DNA of 64,000 nucleotides. It comes from Hsuehochloa calcarea. Lineage: Eukaryota > Streptophyta > Magnoliopsida > Poales > Poaceae. The stretch's first letter is position 1; every line of letters starts with the position of its first letter. Positions 23,917 to 36,009 of this stretch are shown here, in pieces. The notes under the pieces were generated by a model, which saw only the letters and a program-made list of their open reading frames with translations, searched no databases and was not told where the DNA came from. The stretch spans positions 6,495,904 to 6,559,903 of the forward strand of contig CM070604.1 in assembly GCA_036346395.1 (NCBI GenBank), in the 5' to 3' direction. Both the position numbers and the translations under genes were made by a program.

Positions 23917-25649
23917 TGTGGATATTATGGGGATATGTTCCAGATCTTAGGATGGTGTGACAATTGGCAATGACGTTTACGTTTTATCGTTTCATGTGTT
24001 TTCGACAAGTTTCAGAACTATCAGGCAGTAACCGGTGTGACCAGTCGTAGCATGGCGGTCAGACCGGTCCCAAATCGGTCCGACCGGCCATAGGCGGCGG
24101 TCGGACGGTGAACTTAAAAAGTGTTATTTTGAGCTGGGCCAAAAAATAGAGTGTGTAGGCAAGAGAGGGGATTCTATTGCACTTGGTCTCATAATTTTTG
24201 GAGTCTCCAGTCAAAAGTTCTATTGATTTGAATATTCCAGTAGGTTTCAGTTTTTGAGAGAGGAAAAACGGCTAAGTCCCAGCTGGCGGTCTGACCGGCC
24301 CATAGGTGGCGGTCGGGCGCGAGTGGGCGGCCGATCGGCCACAGGCGGTCGACCGGTTTCACTTTGTTCGTCGCCCGGTGTGGCGGCGATATTCGTGTGT
24401 TAGGTCAAAGTCATGAGTTTCAGGGCATATATGTTGCATGATGCATGTTTTGACTAACATTGGTCAAGTTGTAAAGAATTTATTCCCAAATTCAGTTTAC
24501 TTGTCTATTGTTGTGCATATTGCTTGGTGGTCAACGGCGAGGATGATCGGGACTAGGCTTGGAGAGCTGAGGTCCAGAACGATCGACGATGCCGGGTGAT
24601 GTCAATGTACTCAAGCGTGGTGCAAGATGGACAAGGGTGACCTATTAGCTAATCCGAGGCACAAGATGGTGTAAGGTGTAGCTAATTAGGTCAAAAAGAG
24701 ATAAAGACAGCGCTTTAAAATGTGTGTGTAGGTGTCCCGTTTGTTTTGGGCCTTAACGGGAGCCCAATAGGATCAAACATCTAGAAGGTCTGAGCCTCCA
24801 CTATAAATAGGAGAGGGTGGTGGCTGCACCACCTCTTCGCCTCTTTTGCAATTCTTGTAAACCCTAATTTTTTTAGGGAGAGCTTTTGTGGATGCTAGGG
24901 TTCTTGTTGTTTGATATAATTTTCGTGCTCTTCGATTGAGCATTGTCCTCCATTTATGGAGTGGTTGTAAGCCCTGATCATATCAATCAATCAAAGGAAA
25001 GTTTGATCAATGTTTTGTCTCATTGTGTTCTTTCTCTCTATTTGATGATTTTAGGTCTTTATTTGATCCGTGAGTTTTTGCTTGGTTTCTTCACGTGATC
25101 TAGCTTGCTGTGACGTGTGAGAATCTATCTAGGATCATCTTGATCTTCAATCACCCACGAGCAAGAGTTTTGACCTAGTTTTCATTTTGACCCGGTTTTG
25201 AACCATTCTTTGATCAAACGGAAAAGGATCTTGATTCCTCCTTGAATTATCATAATCTTCTATTGGAATAGGTCTCTGTTATCATAAAGAAGGTGTGTTC
25301 CAAGTTTCATCAAGTTTGGATTAGTAGATCAAAAGTTTCATCTATTTTCATCTTCGTCATCATGACTGTTCTTTTGATCTGTACACCGGCGGTCAGACCG
25401 CCCATAGCCACCGGTCAGACCGGTCGGGAATCGGTCCGACCGTCAGTAGATTGTTTTACTTCAATCTTTGCTAATTTTGTCCTATCGCTTTGGGATTTTT
25501 ATTGGATTCAATATTAGTCTTCCGTTGTACTGATATACTGATCTTCATAGCTTATATAGCTACTGGAGTAAAGTTTTATCGATCCATTATTTGTGAAAAA
25601 GTGAGCGTGCTCCTATTCACCCCCCTCTAGTCGCCTTTTCGGTCCAACA
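23917..25649 (+). mobile_element. 1.73-kb 3' LTR of the Sirevirus-like element
   Basis: Follows the last polypurine tract, starts TGTGGATATT and ends GGTCCAACA. It has a TATA box (CTATAAATAGGAG at about 24,802). Copies of a GGTCnGACC-centred palindrome cluster at 24,060-24,110, 24,280-24,360 and 25,385-25,445. The phrase TATTCACCCCCCTCTAGTCG close to the end is typical of these LTRs. No 5' copy exists in the window, so the 5' half of the element is lost. The start is inferred from the polypurine tract and TG end. Confidence 0.7.
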
Positions 25650-26168
25650 ATTATTGCGTCATTGACAAACATCTGGATCCTTAGGCCTACCATCCATGAT
25701 TTCTTTCATATGGCAGCAAACATAGAATCCACATACATTGCCATGTAGCTACTGGTGGTACTGAAAAAATATAATTACATACATATGTTTGTTCAGCTTG
25801 AGAGACATCATTACGAAGTGTGATATAGGATTATTGTGTACTAGCGGGTACCAAAAATTGTGTCACATATCGCAGTGTGGTGTTCCCTTCCACGTGTCTC
25901 CCTCTTTTGGCAATGTACGTGGTGAACGACCTACGTGATTCGAAAAAGTTAGCCTCGGCCATTGCAAACGAAGGGTACATAGAGTTATTTATGGATGAAA
26001 TGAGTTTATCTGTCGATTAATTGTTACACAAGTGTGAAGTCGTGTTGTCTCTTGATTAGGGAATCAAGGCGTATTACCTTGTTCCACTTTGGTACATTGA
26101 CAATTAGAATCAATGATAAAAGATTTTATTGTTTTCTCGATAGTACAGGATTACATACACAGTACTAG
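25650..26168. other. Intergenic, nothing recognised
   Basis: About 500 bases between the Sirevirus-like LTR and the next MULE-like element. Only short frames. Confidence 0.4.
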
Positions 26169-26822
26169 GAGAGTTTTTTGTGCTAGAATAGCACCGTTGA
26201 CATGTGAAATAGCAAATCTAGCTTATTCCGCGCATCAAAGCTAAAAATAACACTGCAGAGCCGTCGGTACGTGACACCTGGCCTCGTCCGCGCCCCTAAG
26301 GGCTGGAGCCACCTCGTCCATGCCCCTCTAGGGGTCAGACCTCTTTGTCCTCCCACATGTTCTAGCACTATTGACACATAGAATAGCAAATCTAGCCTCC
26401 TTCGCGCATCAAAACTAAAAATGACACTGCAGAGCCATCGGCACACAACACCTGGCCTCGTATGTGCCCCTGGGGGCCAAACCCGCCTCATCTGTACCCC
26501 TCTGGGGGCTAGACCTCCTCGTCCTCCCACATGGGCGCGACGCAAAGAACCAGACCAGGGGTGGGTCCGTGCCCCTGGCACATGGGTGCAGGCGAATCTA
26601 TTGGCGGGAGCACGGACGCGAGACAGCACCGTGCCCTTAGCGCACTGAGTCGGCGGGTTCGTACCCTGGGCGCAGGGACTAGGCGGCACCGTGCCCTGGG
26701 CGCAAGGACTCCGCGACCTGTCGCCCGCCGGTGGCTCCGCGGTGTCATTTTTGCATTTGACATGGAGAGAGGGCTAGAATTGCTAATCTGCACGCTAATA
26801 GTGCTATATTAGCCAAAAACTT
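26169..26822. mobile_element. Second MULE-like element, same family as 13,352-15,500
   Basis: Starts GAGAGTTTTTTGTGCTAGAATAGC and ends (reversed) AAGTTTTTGGCTAATATAGC. It shares the GTGAAATAGCAAATCTAGC, CGCGCATCAAA and GGTGTCATTTTTGC motifs with the larger element. The left terminus is duplicated internally near 26,360. No clean 9-bp duplication was found, so it is older or rearranged. Confidence 0.65.
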
Positions 26823-27160
26823 AAGAAATAGTACTCCATTTGCAATGAGATTTACTTTTTTTTGGACGAAGATACTTCAGCAGTTCATTTGAAAGAAAGA
26901 GCAACAACACAACCAGGCGACTTAAGATGGTGCTTACAGAAGCTTATTCCCAGGAAAGCTTTGGTACCATAAAGAAAGCAAATACAACAGTATCAAGCAT
27001 GAAGACAAGGATTGCATACTTTCTCGGAAGCAAATTTGCTGGGGAGTGCCTCACCCCTCCCCCATCGCCGTTGATCTCTCCCGCATCACCTCGGATGGAC
27101 GGCGGGTGTTGCGAGGCCTCCTCAATCGAATTTATTTTCTACTTTCTCCCCTCTCAACGA

Positions 27161-28846
27161 TTAATGGTGCTTACCCCAACCAGCATGCCCAGCTGCAGCT
27201 CCAAAACCTTGACCAGACCCAAAACCCGAGCTTGAGGTCGAGCCAGATGTCGAGCTAGACCAACTAGAAGATCCAGCTCCTGAGAGAGTACCGGAGCTGG
27301 AGCTGGAGCCGGAGCCGGACCAAGCACTCGAGCTCGAGTCAGCACCAGAAGCAGCACCTGTGCCGGAACTAGAGCCAGACAATACGGTTGAGCTAGCTCC
27401 AGAGTTGGTTGGAGTTGGACCATGCAGCTGAATTCGAGCCTGAGTTTGCACCAGAAACAGAGCTGGATTCAGAGCTCGAACCAGCGGCAGCCGATGATCC
27501 TGTAGGCGAGAGAGCAACATTTCCAGACGCTGCGTTGGGCCCGGAACTAGACTCGGACCATGAAGTGGAGCTTGAACTCGAACCTGTACCGGAGTTGGAC
27601 CCACTTCCAGAAGCACCAATGGATCCTGCGACAAAAAGGAGCGAGATAGCTTCTTACAAACTTGCTACACATTGCAAGGCAAAAACGTGTTCAGTGGAAA
27701 GATAAAGAATATGGCTAGGGTTTCGTATTAATTATGCTCAACATTACAAGGTTTATTCCAGTCAAAAAGATTGCAAGGTTAATTAAGCACACTCAACATT
27801 GCATAACAACGATCAATTGAGTAAAGGAATTAACACCCAAGCATATAGAATACAGGATAGTCATGAACCTGAGATCGAGCCGGATGCGGGGTTAGAGCTT
27901 GAGCTTGACCCTGAACCCGACATGGAGTTTGATCCACTGCCTGATGCACCGAATGCACCAGAGCTTGAACCAGCGCCCGAGTTCGCACCTGGCATAGAGC
28001 CGGAATTAGAGTTTGAGCCGCTACTTGATCCACCAAATAAAAATAAAACACGGCCATGGACATGCTAGCTACAGCATTAATACTTAACTACAAGACTAAA
28101 CACTAACCTGATGATCCATATGACATCCCTACGGAGCCAGATGATGAACTTGAACCTGACCCAGACCCTCCAAATGAGTTTGAACTTGAACCAGGGCCCG
28201 ATCCAGAATACGAACCACCAACAGCACTAGAACCAGACCCAGACCCAGACCCAGAACCACAAGATGAGCATCCACCACTTGGCCCAACATTAGACCCACC
28301 ACCAAAACCAGACGACGCACCTAAACCCACCCCTGAACCCGAACCAACATCGGAAGACCCACGCCCGCGTGAGCGGTATGAACCTCGACTTGTCCCAGCC
28401 CCAGAGCCCACGCTAGAACCATAGTTTGACCCAGTACCACCGTGACAATCCGACCCACCAGTTGAACCCACACCCACACCCACATTTATCGATGTGCCTA
28501 AGCCTATAGACCCTGGGCCCGAGCCCGAGCCCGAGCCCGAACCCGAACATGATGATGTGCCTGAACCGCAACCAGAAGCCGAGCCCCCGTTACCGGCTCC
28601 ATACGCAGAGCCGGAGCCATGACCAAACCCGGAGCCCGTGCCCGACCCGCGACCAGACGCGGTATAAGAACCACCATTTGGACCAGACCCGGAACCACCT
28701 AGTCCAAGATCAAGTCCTATGCCTAGGCCACCATTGGCACTGACACCCAGGCCCAAGTCGCTTCGCAGTGGCCTACCCATTGCAATACCTACTGACAGTA
28801 GTGCCACGAGACCAGCAAGATGTACCAGAGTTCTACGGGACGCCAT
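27161..28846 (-). CDS. Secreted Ser/Gly-rich protein, 3 exons, with frameshift
   Basis: Exon 1 is 28108-28846 and encodes a signal peptide (MASRRTLVHLAGLVALLSVG) then about 220 residues dominated by Gly and Ser (GSGSGSG runs), with scattered Cys. An unlikely upstream ATG exists at 28906. Exon 2 (about 27869-28033) and exon 3 (from 27625) are also Ser/Gly-rich, and both introns are phase 1. Exon 2 lacks an AG acceptor at the position that keeps the frame (it reads TTTG), so it may be skipped without changing the frame. In exon 3 the frame ends at TAG 27393-27395, yet Ser/Gly-rich coding continues one base out of frame to TAA at 27161, which indicates a recent 1-base indel. It resembles plant glycine-rich cell-wall proteins in composition only. 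Function unknown; exon 1 call is firm, the 3' structure is uncertain. Confidence 0.7.
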
Positions 28847-28903
28847 TGGCGATTGAGATTGTGTTGTGTTCTTGCTGATGATGTGTGAAGTGTGTGATAT
28901 GTG

Positions 28904-28914
28904 CATGTATATAT
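28904..28914 (-). promoter_or_regulatory. TATA box of the Ser/Gly-rich protein gene
   Basis: The minus strand reads CTATATATAC about 60 bases upstream of the chosen ATG at 28846. The spacing suits a short 5' leader and argues for the 28846 start rather than the in-frame ATG at 28906, which would lie at the TATA box itself. Confidence 0.6.
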
Positions 28915-28959
28915 AGCCACAGATCTTCGTTTAATGTATTGTCGCACATGATGCTTACT

Positions 28960-29624
28960 GTAAAAAGTTGGCGCAAATGGTGACTGGACTCCTTCACGGG
29001 CGCATGTGAACTCGACCTAATACTTTGGAGCTTAACCATTGGCTGCTCGTCTTGTCCTAGGAGCTGATGAGAGATTTGGCCCAATCTATGCTTGCTATTG
29101 TTAGTTTGCTATACTGATACTAGAGAGTTCCGAATGGAAGTTTCAAGATTGGGCTTGCCTTGCCTCATCTCATTGGCTTGGGAATGACAGTACATCGCTG
29201 GAAATTAATGGATACTCTTCATGAACAATTCAGCTATGCTAATACTAGAGAGAACTAATTCTTCGTTTGTGATTAAGAACTAATTAACACTCATGAACAT
29301 TCTGGTAAACTGTATAGATGTGCTTCTTCGGCACTCTTATTAATACAGTGTAGATTGAACGTTCTGCGGTCTCATTCAGTAAGTATACTGCAAATGCACA
29401 GAGTGATTATACAGCTTTCAGCTTCTGATAGAATAGTAGAGAGTTACAAATTACCGCAAGCACTTTGAATGGTATTATCAAATATTTATTCTGACAAATC
29501 TGATCTGAAAGTTACATATTACACTCATAAAGTGTAATACAGTTTGCATCTGGTCTGAAGAATTTCTAAACGAGCAAAAAGTACAAATCTGAGCTGAAGA
29601 ATACATTCGACGCTATCGCATTGA
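28960..29624. other. Intergenic, nothing recognised
   Basis: Upstream flank of the Ser/Gly-rich gene up to the solo LTR. No coding region supported. Confidence 0.4.
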
Positions 29625-29629
29625 AAACT

Positions 29630-32600
29630 TGTAACGTCCCGTTTTTCAATTTATTGAATAGTAATTACCTCGATTTTGATTTTTATTCGAATTTTAAAAT
29701 TTTGGGTTGAATTTCAAAAACTCCTAGCTTCAATTAAGCTCGGGTTTGTGTTTCAAATATTCATTCGAATTTCAGGTTTTCAAATTTGCTTTGAATCTAT
29801 TTTTTTTAAATTCAAAACCCATTTTATTTATTTTTATTTACTTCTTTCTTTTCCTTCTTCTTGGGCCGGTTTTCTCCCGGCCCAATATTTCTTCTCCCCT
29901 CCCGGTTTCTTTTTCCCGTCGGCCGGCCCAGCCGCTTTCCTTTCCCCCAAAGCCGTCATGCACTCGGCCTTTCTCTCCTCCCTTTTCTTCTTCGTCCGGC
30001 CCCCTCACCCCACTGACAGCGCGCCGCCTCCCCTCTCGCCTCTCTCTCTCGCTCGCTCCACCCGGGCCCCCATCTCTCTCCCGCGCCCGCCGCCGCCGCT
30101 CCCTCGTCCCCTCTTCGCCGCGACCGCCTCCTCCACCCGGCCCCCCTCTCTCCTCCTCGCGCCTCAGGCGCCCCGCCTGACTCGACCACGCCACTGCGCC
30201 GACCCGCCTCCATGCCGTCCACCGACGCCACGCGTCTGCCGGTCTTCTTCCGCGCCACACGGCTTTCCCCTTTCTCCGCGTCCTCACGCCCGCCGCGGCT
30301 TTTCTCTTCCTCCTCTCTCCCAGGCCATAAAGGCCGAGCCGCTCTTCTTCTTTCCTCTTCGCCCCCTTCTTGGTGTCGCGCCGCCTCCTCCTCCGCTCCG
30401 GCCTCGCCTGGCCCCTTCCTCCGCGCCATCCCATTGCTGCGATCGCCGCCCGCAGCGCCCTCGACTCGTCGCCGCCTCCTCGATGCTCCCCTCCCGGCTC
30501 TTCTCCCTTCTCCTTGTGGCGCTTGCGCCGCGCCTGTCTCACTCCCCTCCGGTCTTGCCTCGGCCATGCATGCCGCCTCTCCAGCTGTCCGGCCACCTCC
30601 CGTTCTGCGGCAATACTGTGCTGCCCCCCTGATTCCCCAGTTCTCTCTTCCCTACCCCCGGTCCGACCGCCCCTTCCCCGGTCGAACCGGCCAAGCCTGC
30701 CGCACCCGGCTCTCTCCCCTGCTCTCAGCTCTCTCTCTCTCTGTCCCTCTCTCTCTCTCTCTGCCTGTCTCTCTGTCTCTCTCTCTCTCTTCGGCAGTGG
30801 AGCAGTAGAGTGGAGCAGCTGTGGGTTGTGTTTTGTGTTTTGCAAATTGGAAGGTGTGTATATTTGTGTATGCAGTGTAATTGTGTATTGAGATTTGTAT
30901 GTCGATATTGCGAATATTTTGTTTAGGTTGTGCAGGGTAGTCGTGGAGCAGTGGTTTAGTTTTTGGAAAGATTGTTTTGTGTATTGAAGTCGTGTGTTGA
31001 AAGTGTTGTATAGCGTTTGTGTTTGGTATGGCAATTTTGTATGTATCGTTTTGTATTACTCGGTCGACTAGTAGTTTTCATTTTAGCAAAAATGTTTCCA
31101 AAATATTTATTCTCCGTGATTGTACTACGACTTGCGTTGAATCGATTAACCGTTGTTAGTGGTTAACTCGTCGATCGACAAGTACTAGTAGCATTATCCA
31201 TTTCAATTTTAGTTGAGAGCTATCGATTAAGAGCGCAATTTGCAAAATCTCGGGAAATCGAGGTTATGCAAATAACCTTCGTAATCGTCTCTGCAATCGT
31301 GTCTATTTTAGTTAAAACATATTTATTCAAATTTTCCGCGTTGTGTAAAATGCTTTAAAATAATCTGGCATTTTCTCAAAACATTTTGGAAGACTATTCG
31401 GGATTTACCTGTTAATCTCGACAGCTTCTTTTGAAAACCGGTATATTAATCTTGTAATCCTATCCAGTATTCGTCGGTCCAAATATTATTTATTCCCTTT
31501 TTATCCCTGTTCAAAAGTCGTCTTTAATAAAATGATTTACGGTCTTGTTGAATTATCGTGTATCCTAATCTTGCACGTTCATTGTGATGTCCAAGTGAAG
31601 TATCCCTGCGATAGTTCATTCGACTTTGTTTTCCCCCTTGTTTTCCCTCGGCAGAGTATCACCGCCTTGTCCCGTGTACTCAGCTAATCGTTTGACCTTG
31701 TCAAACATTCCCGCCTCGCTGAATCTCGTCTCTTCAGCTCGTTCCTCACAAAACTTATTTATAGTGCTTTGTTTATATTTGGTCTTCTGGAAGTTCTTTG
31801 GATTTATTTGTTGTTCTTGCTTGTATCGTGTAATTAGGAGTCGGAGTCCCGAAGAAGCAGCGACTCAAGCAGGATCAAGATTCGGATAAAGACGCCGACC
31901 CGGAACTCAAAACCCCTGGCAGAGAAGGCCCTGAGTAAGATCAAGGCCGCAATAATCTGACCCAGGCGAGTCAATGCTTTGATCATTCCGAACCTACATT
32001 TTATGCAAACTATGTTTATTTAAAATAGCAAAGTTGCATGCTTTAATTTTGTAAACAATGATATGTTAAAGCTTAAGGTAGTTAAATACCCATTTGTTGA
32101 TTAATTACTTATTAAGCCATCCTTTGATAATTGAATCCAGTATTCCTTGTCACCCTAGTAATTATATGGTAATACTAGTATAGGTTGTACTTAAGCGACA
32201 TGCTAGTCTTGTTAAATCACGGACAATAAATGTCCCGATCATCATCCTTTAAACATGAAAAATGATTTTGGGCAGTCATTGGATGTAGATGACTGATGTG
32301 TTGCGTTAATTGGTTTTCCTTCCCAAAACCCTAAACAACTTGCTAGTACCCCATCTGGACGGATGTAAAGAATGGTGGGTGCGGACGTAGCACGAGAATG
32401 GTTGGTATGTGGTATGAACCGTCCAGATGAATTAAGGACTTAATCTTGTCATGACCTCCTGTGTAAAACCCGGTACAACCGCAAGTCCGCAAAGTGCAAC
32501 TTGGCCTAGTAAAACTATTGAACCACGAATGTCATCCCACAACCGGTGTTAGAAGTGTGCAAGCGGCGGGGCGTATCTTTGGCTTGAATGGGACAATCAA

Positions 32601-33729
32601 AAGGTGAAGTTATCACTATGCTAGTCATCGTGGTGGCGGGGCCGCTTTGCTAGTCATTGTGGTAAGCATCCCGCACAACTTATGGAATTGGCCATAGGGG
32701 TGAGATGACGGAAGGGCAAGGTAGTTTGAAGCGTTCTTGTGACGATCGCTCAACTACATGACTAAGGAATCATGTGGAGAAACGAGTATGATTATCTCTT
32801 GTGGGTACAGTGTACAACCTCTACAGAGTTTAAACTGTTTAAACAGCCGCGCCTTCGGTCAAAGGCAGACATGGGAACTTAACTTTGAGTTAGTTCTATT
32901 TCAAAAATCTTTGTGGGTGGAATGGAAATGTGTTGGGCTCATCCAAATTCTTGTTTTGAATTTTCTGGGTAGCCTTATCCGGTGTTGATAATCGGTGGGC
33001 GTGCTGTTATCAAAATTAAGCATAAGGTGGAGGTAACCTTCGCTGTTATTTAATATTGCACTTAATCTCTTTAAATGAAAATGCAATCTGTTAAAAATGC
33101 TATGTCATAGGACTTTGTAATTATGATAATTGAAAATGTTGCTTTAGCAAATAAAAGAACATGAGCCATCCTTGTTAAGTCTTGCATGTATACTATTGCA
33201 TTCTGTGTGTTGGCTCGCGAGCACGGTAGTTGTGCTCATTCTCGCTTCTTTCCCCCAAACCCTCAGAAGCAGAAAATTTTGGAGATTACGACTACTACGA
33301 GGAACCAGATGTCTGAAGACCCAGGAGTTTTTGAAGAGTAGTTTAGTTCTTAGTTGTTTTAGTCTCGCCCCAGTCTAGCTGACTCCGCTGGTACCTAGGT
33401 GCATCCCATATTATCTGAGTTTTGGGTAATATCGGATGTACACAGGTTTCCCCAGTCACTTGCCTGTGGAGAGATGTGTCCTCACCCTTTTTGCTTCCGT
33501 TGTCGCTTCCGCTACTTTGTGATGTAATTGTTTGGCCTATTCGGCCCTTATTGTAAAACTTGACCCGATGCGGTCTATGTAAACTCTGATGTGTTAAATT
33601 AATGAATGGTATGATTTTACGCCATTGTATGAAATGATTCAGTGATGTATCTGTGAGTGCTATCTACTGATTCAGGGAATAGCACAGTTATTCGCAGAGG
33701 ATCCGGGATTAGAAAATCCGGGTCTGACA
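29630..33729 (+). mobile_element. 4.1-kb solo LTR with 5-bp target duplication AAACT
   Basis: Begins TGTAACGTCCCG and ends CCGGGTCTGACA. It is flanked by a perfect 5-bp duplication AAACT at 29625-29629 and 33730-33734. There is no gag, pol or internal second LTR, so this is a solo LTR left by recombination between the LTRs of a large element, most likely Ty3/Gypsy judging by the long LTR and TGTAAC start (inference). The CT-rich tract at 29,840-30,800 opens frames of 200-400 codons on both strands, but these are compositional and not genes. Orientation is arbitrary. Confidence 0.85.
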
Positions 33730-33734
33730 AAACT

Positions 33735-34709
33735 TGACAGTAGTATGAGAAAATGCAAACCTCCAAAGCTTAAAAATAACTAAGAATGAGGAACAAATCA
33801 AAAAAGGAAAAGCAGGCCAGGATTCTGCAGTAGACCCAAGTGCACCACATGGAATCGAAACAACTGCAGTTGCATTATTGGATGCTAAAGTGGAGTTCTT
33901 GACCACCACGAACATAATTTAGGCATTAACACTTGGAACTTAATCTTTGTCTGCAGAGCTGTCTAAATAATCATTCTACAGTTCTATACCAAATCCTCAT
34001 TCTTTTACTGACACTGGCAGACTATTTTTGCTTCAACATACAGTGGTACTCACAGCTGAACTACTAGTGCTGAAATCAGACTCTTTTCTGCATACATCGA
34101 TATTTGAAATATTCCAGTTATGATCGTGACAGTCATGAAGGTTTTCCATAGGTCAGAAAATTATCAGTAGGTTAGTAAGCTTTTAACAATGTCAAATCGG
34201 GAACTTCTAAGGCAGTATAAGTTCACCGGCAATCTGAGGCTTTGAATGTGCTCTCATCTTAGCCTCATTGACGTTCTGTTCTTCCTGCACGAAATTCAGA
34301 GGAAAGACTTGTTGGAAATGATAAGGTGTGATGCTGTTTATCAGAATCTCAGGAAGAAAACTTACTCCTTGCTCAAGTTTCTTCTCGCTTATGGTTCGAA
34401 CACCACGGTACTCAACTGCGTAGGATGCGGTTTTGCAGAAAGGACAGCTGCATAGCTAGTTAAGGACCCCACGGAATTCAGTTGCAAAATTTAGCTGGCA
34501 AACAGTTTCATCTATGTATCTTTAATCACATAGAAATATTGTTTTCGAAAAAGAAGCCAAGTTATCTGTCCAATACTCCAATCAAGGTAAAGCTTCTTTA
34601 GTACGAAACGAAAGTAAGAAGTATTGAGCATCTATGAGATTGAATTTAGTAGAAGATATTGATCGGAAACGTAATATAATACAATGCACATTGCACGCTA
34701 ACTAGGTAG
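33735..34709. other. Gene-poor flank with one unrecognised 57-codon open stretch
   Basis: Directly after the solo LTR, plus-strand 33,749-33,922 reads open through KNEEQIKKGKAGQDSAVDPS and VALLDAKVEFL to TAG. Composition is protein-like, but there is no start codon and I recognise no family. It could be an exon remnant cut off by the LTR insertion. The rest, to 34,709, shows nothing. Confidence 0.3.
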
Positions 34710-35589
34710 CAAAAATTGGATACTGGACAGCTTTAGAAGCGCTCGATGGCATCAGCTGCAAGAAGCACTCTGCAGGACAACGAACCATGACACGGTTAAT
34801 GCGAACTTCTCCAATAATTATATTGAAAAGCTTTTCTGAGACGTAGCATTCGCTAGGCAAGAAGAAAACTGAAGATATGACATATTTTGCAGACTTCAAC
34901 AGATATAAGAACATCGATATAGAGGAACAGAAATTGAGCCAAACATGAAAACGCCAAACTTCCTAACGCATCTGTTTGTTGCAATTAGCCTCTTGGTTGA
35001 TTTGGTGTATGGGCATGCCATTTTTTCCCCGAAATTACTCTTTTAATCCATATGGAGTACAGATGTACAATCTTATTTGAACAATGTTATTCTCTAGTAC
35101 TCAGGTCACTTGACCTAAATAACCATTAACTACAGTGTCAGAGTTTAATGGCTATTTCTGAATTTCATTGCAAGATTTCGAAAAATTACGACATAAATCA
35201 AGAGGAAGTGGAACCCACCAGTGCAAATCCCTTTGCCGCAACACTTGGATCGATTCAAACTCGGATAGAACTGCATCGAGGACAAGGAAACCAACAACCA
35301 TCAGAACGAAAAGGTCAGAACAGACAAGCCAAGATCTCTGAAATCAGGGAGCGAGTGCATGCAGCGGCTGATCTGATCATACACAGAAGCAAATGGGGCA
35401 CTCCTCGGCGTGGCCGCCGGCGTCCTCGACGGCGTCAAAGCAAGGAGCGAGGTCGCCGGAGCGGATGAGACGGCGGAGGCGGCCGGAGTCGACGTCGGAC
35501 AGCTGCCGGAGGAGGCGACGCGGCTGCGTGAGCCGCTCCTCCACGGCCGGGCGCCGCCGGAGCTGCGCGCCCAACGCAACGTTGCCCAT
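34703..35589 (-). pseudogene. Decayed DA2/GW2-like RING E3 ligase, N-terminal exons only
   Basis: Exon 1 (35385-35589) encodes MGNVALGAQLRRRPAVEERL, then DVDSGRLRRLIRSGDLAPC and EECPICF, matching the N-terminus of GW2/DA2-type RING proteins (MGN..., LRKLI...LAPC, EECPICF). It ends one base into a codon at a GT donor. In matching phase, exon 2 (from 34868) resumes FFFLPS where the family has FFxYPSLNRSKCC, but then scrambles. Exon 3 (34769 downward) reads ECFLQLMPSSASKAVQ, then YPIFAT and a stop where the family has the zinc ligands CPFCKT. Two RING cysteines are therefore lost and the protein terminates. In the family these enzymes ubiquitinate regulators of organ and grain size. No later exons were found. 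Confidence 0.6.
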
Positions 35590-35936
35590 TGAAGCCTGTG
35601 CGGCTGTGCCTATGCTTGTCCCTGCGGGGAGCAGCAGCTATGGCGGATGCTGAGGTTTATAGCCTCACCGCGGCTACATCCTTGCAGGTGTGGAAGGAGA
35701 AGGGGAGGTGGTCGGTCGGTGGGAGTGGCTGCTTTTTGAGCCGAGGGAAAGGAGGAATGGAGGGAAGGAAGGAAGGCATCCTTTTCTCCTCCTTTTGAAA
35801 CGGATTGGACGACGAGATGCGCTCATTGTGACGTTGCTTTGCAGAGTGGATGGATCGAAGCCATGAAGAGCATAATGTACTTGTCGAGAGAAGTTGCCCC
35901 AAAAAGAGAGACGACCCACAGAGAGAGAGAAAAACA

Positions 35937-36009
35937 TTCCGTTGCCGGGACTCGAACCCGGGTCTCTCGGGTGAGAGCCGAGTATCCTGACCAGCTAGAC
36001 TACAACGGA
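35937..36009 (-). tRNA. tRNA-Glu (anticodon CUC)
   Basis: The minus strand from 36009 folds as a 73-base tRNA: acceptor TCCGTTG pairs with CAACGGA, the A box is TAGTCTAGCTGGTCAGG, the anticodon loop is CTCTCAC with anticodon CTC, and the T arm is CCCGGGTTCGAGTCCCGG with the B box. Discriminator A, no encoded CCA, no intron. A T5 pol III terminator follows within a few bases (plus-strand A run at about 35,930). Looks functional. Confidence 0.96.

Noticed and set aside
26183..26689. 168-codon minus-strand frame
   Set aside because: It lies within the MULE-like element and reflects its internal duplicated termini.
27409..28068. Acidic plus-strand frames rich in Glu-Pro-Glu
   Set aside because: They are the reverse complement of the Ser/Gly codons of the minus-strand gene, which has a signal peptide, TATA box and splice sites.
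29676..31034. Long Pro/Ser- and Arg-rich open frames on both strands (up to 398 codons)
   Set aside because: They lie in the CT-rich part of a solo LTR with a perfect target duplication, overlap each other on opposite strands and show no domains.
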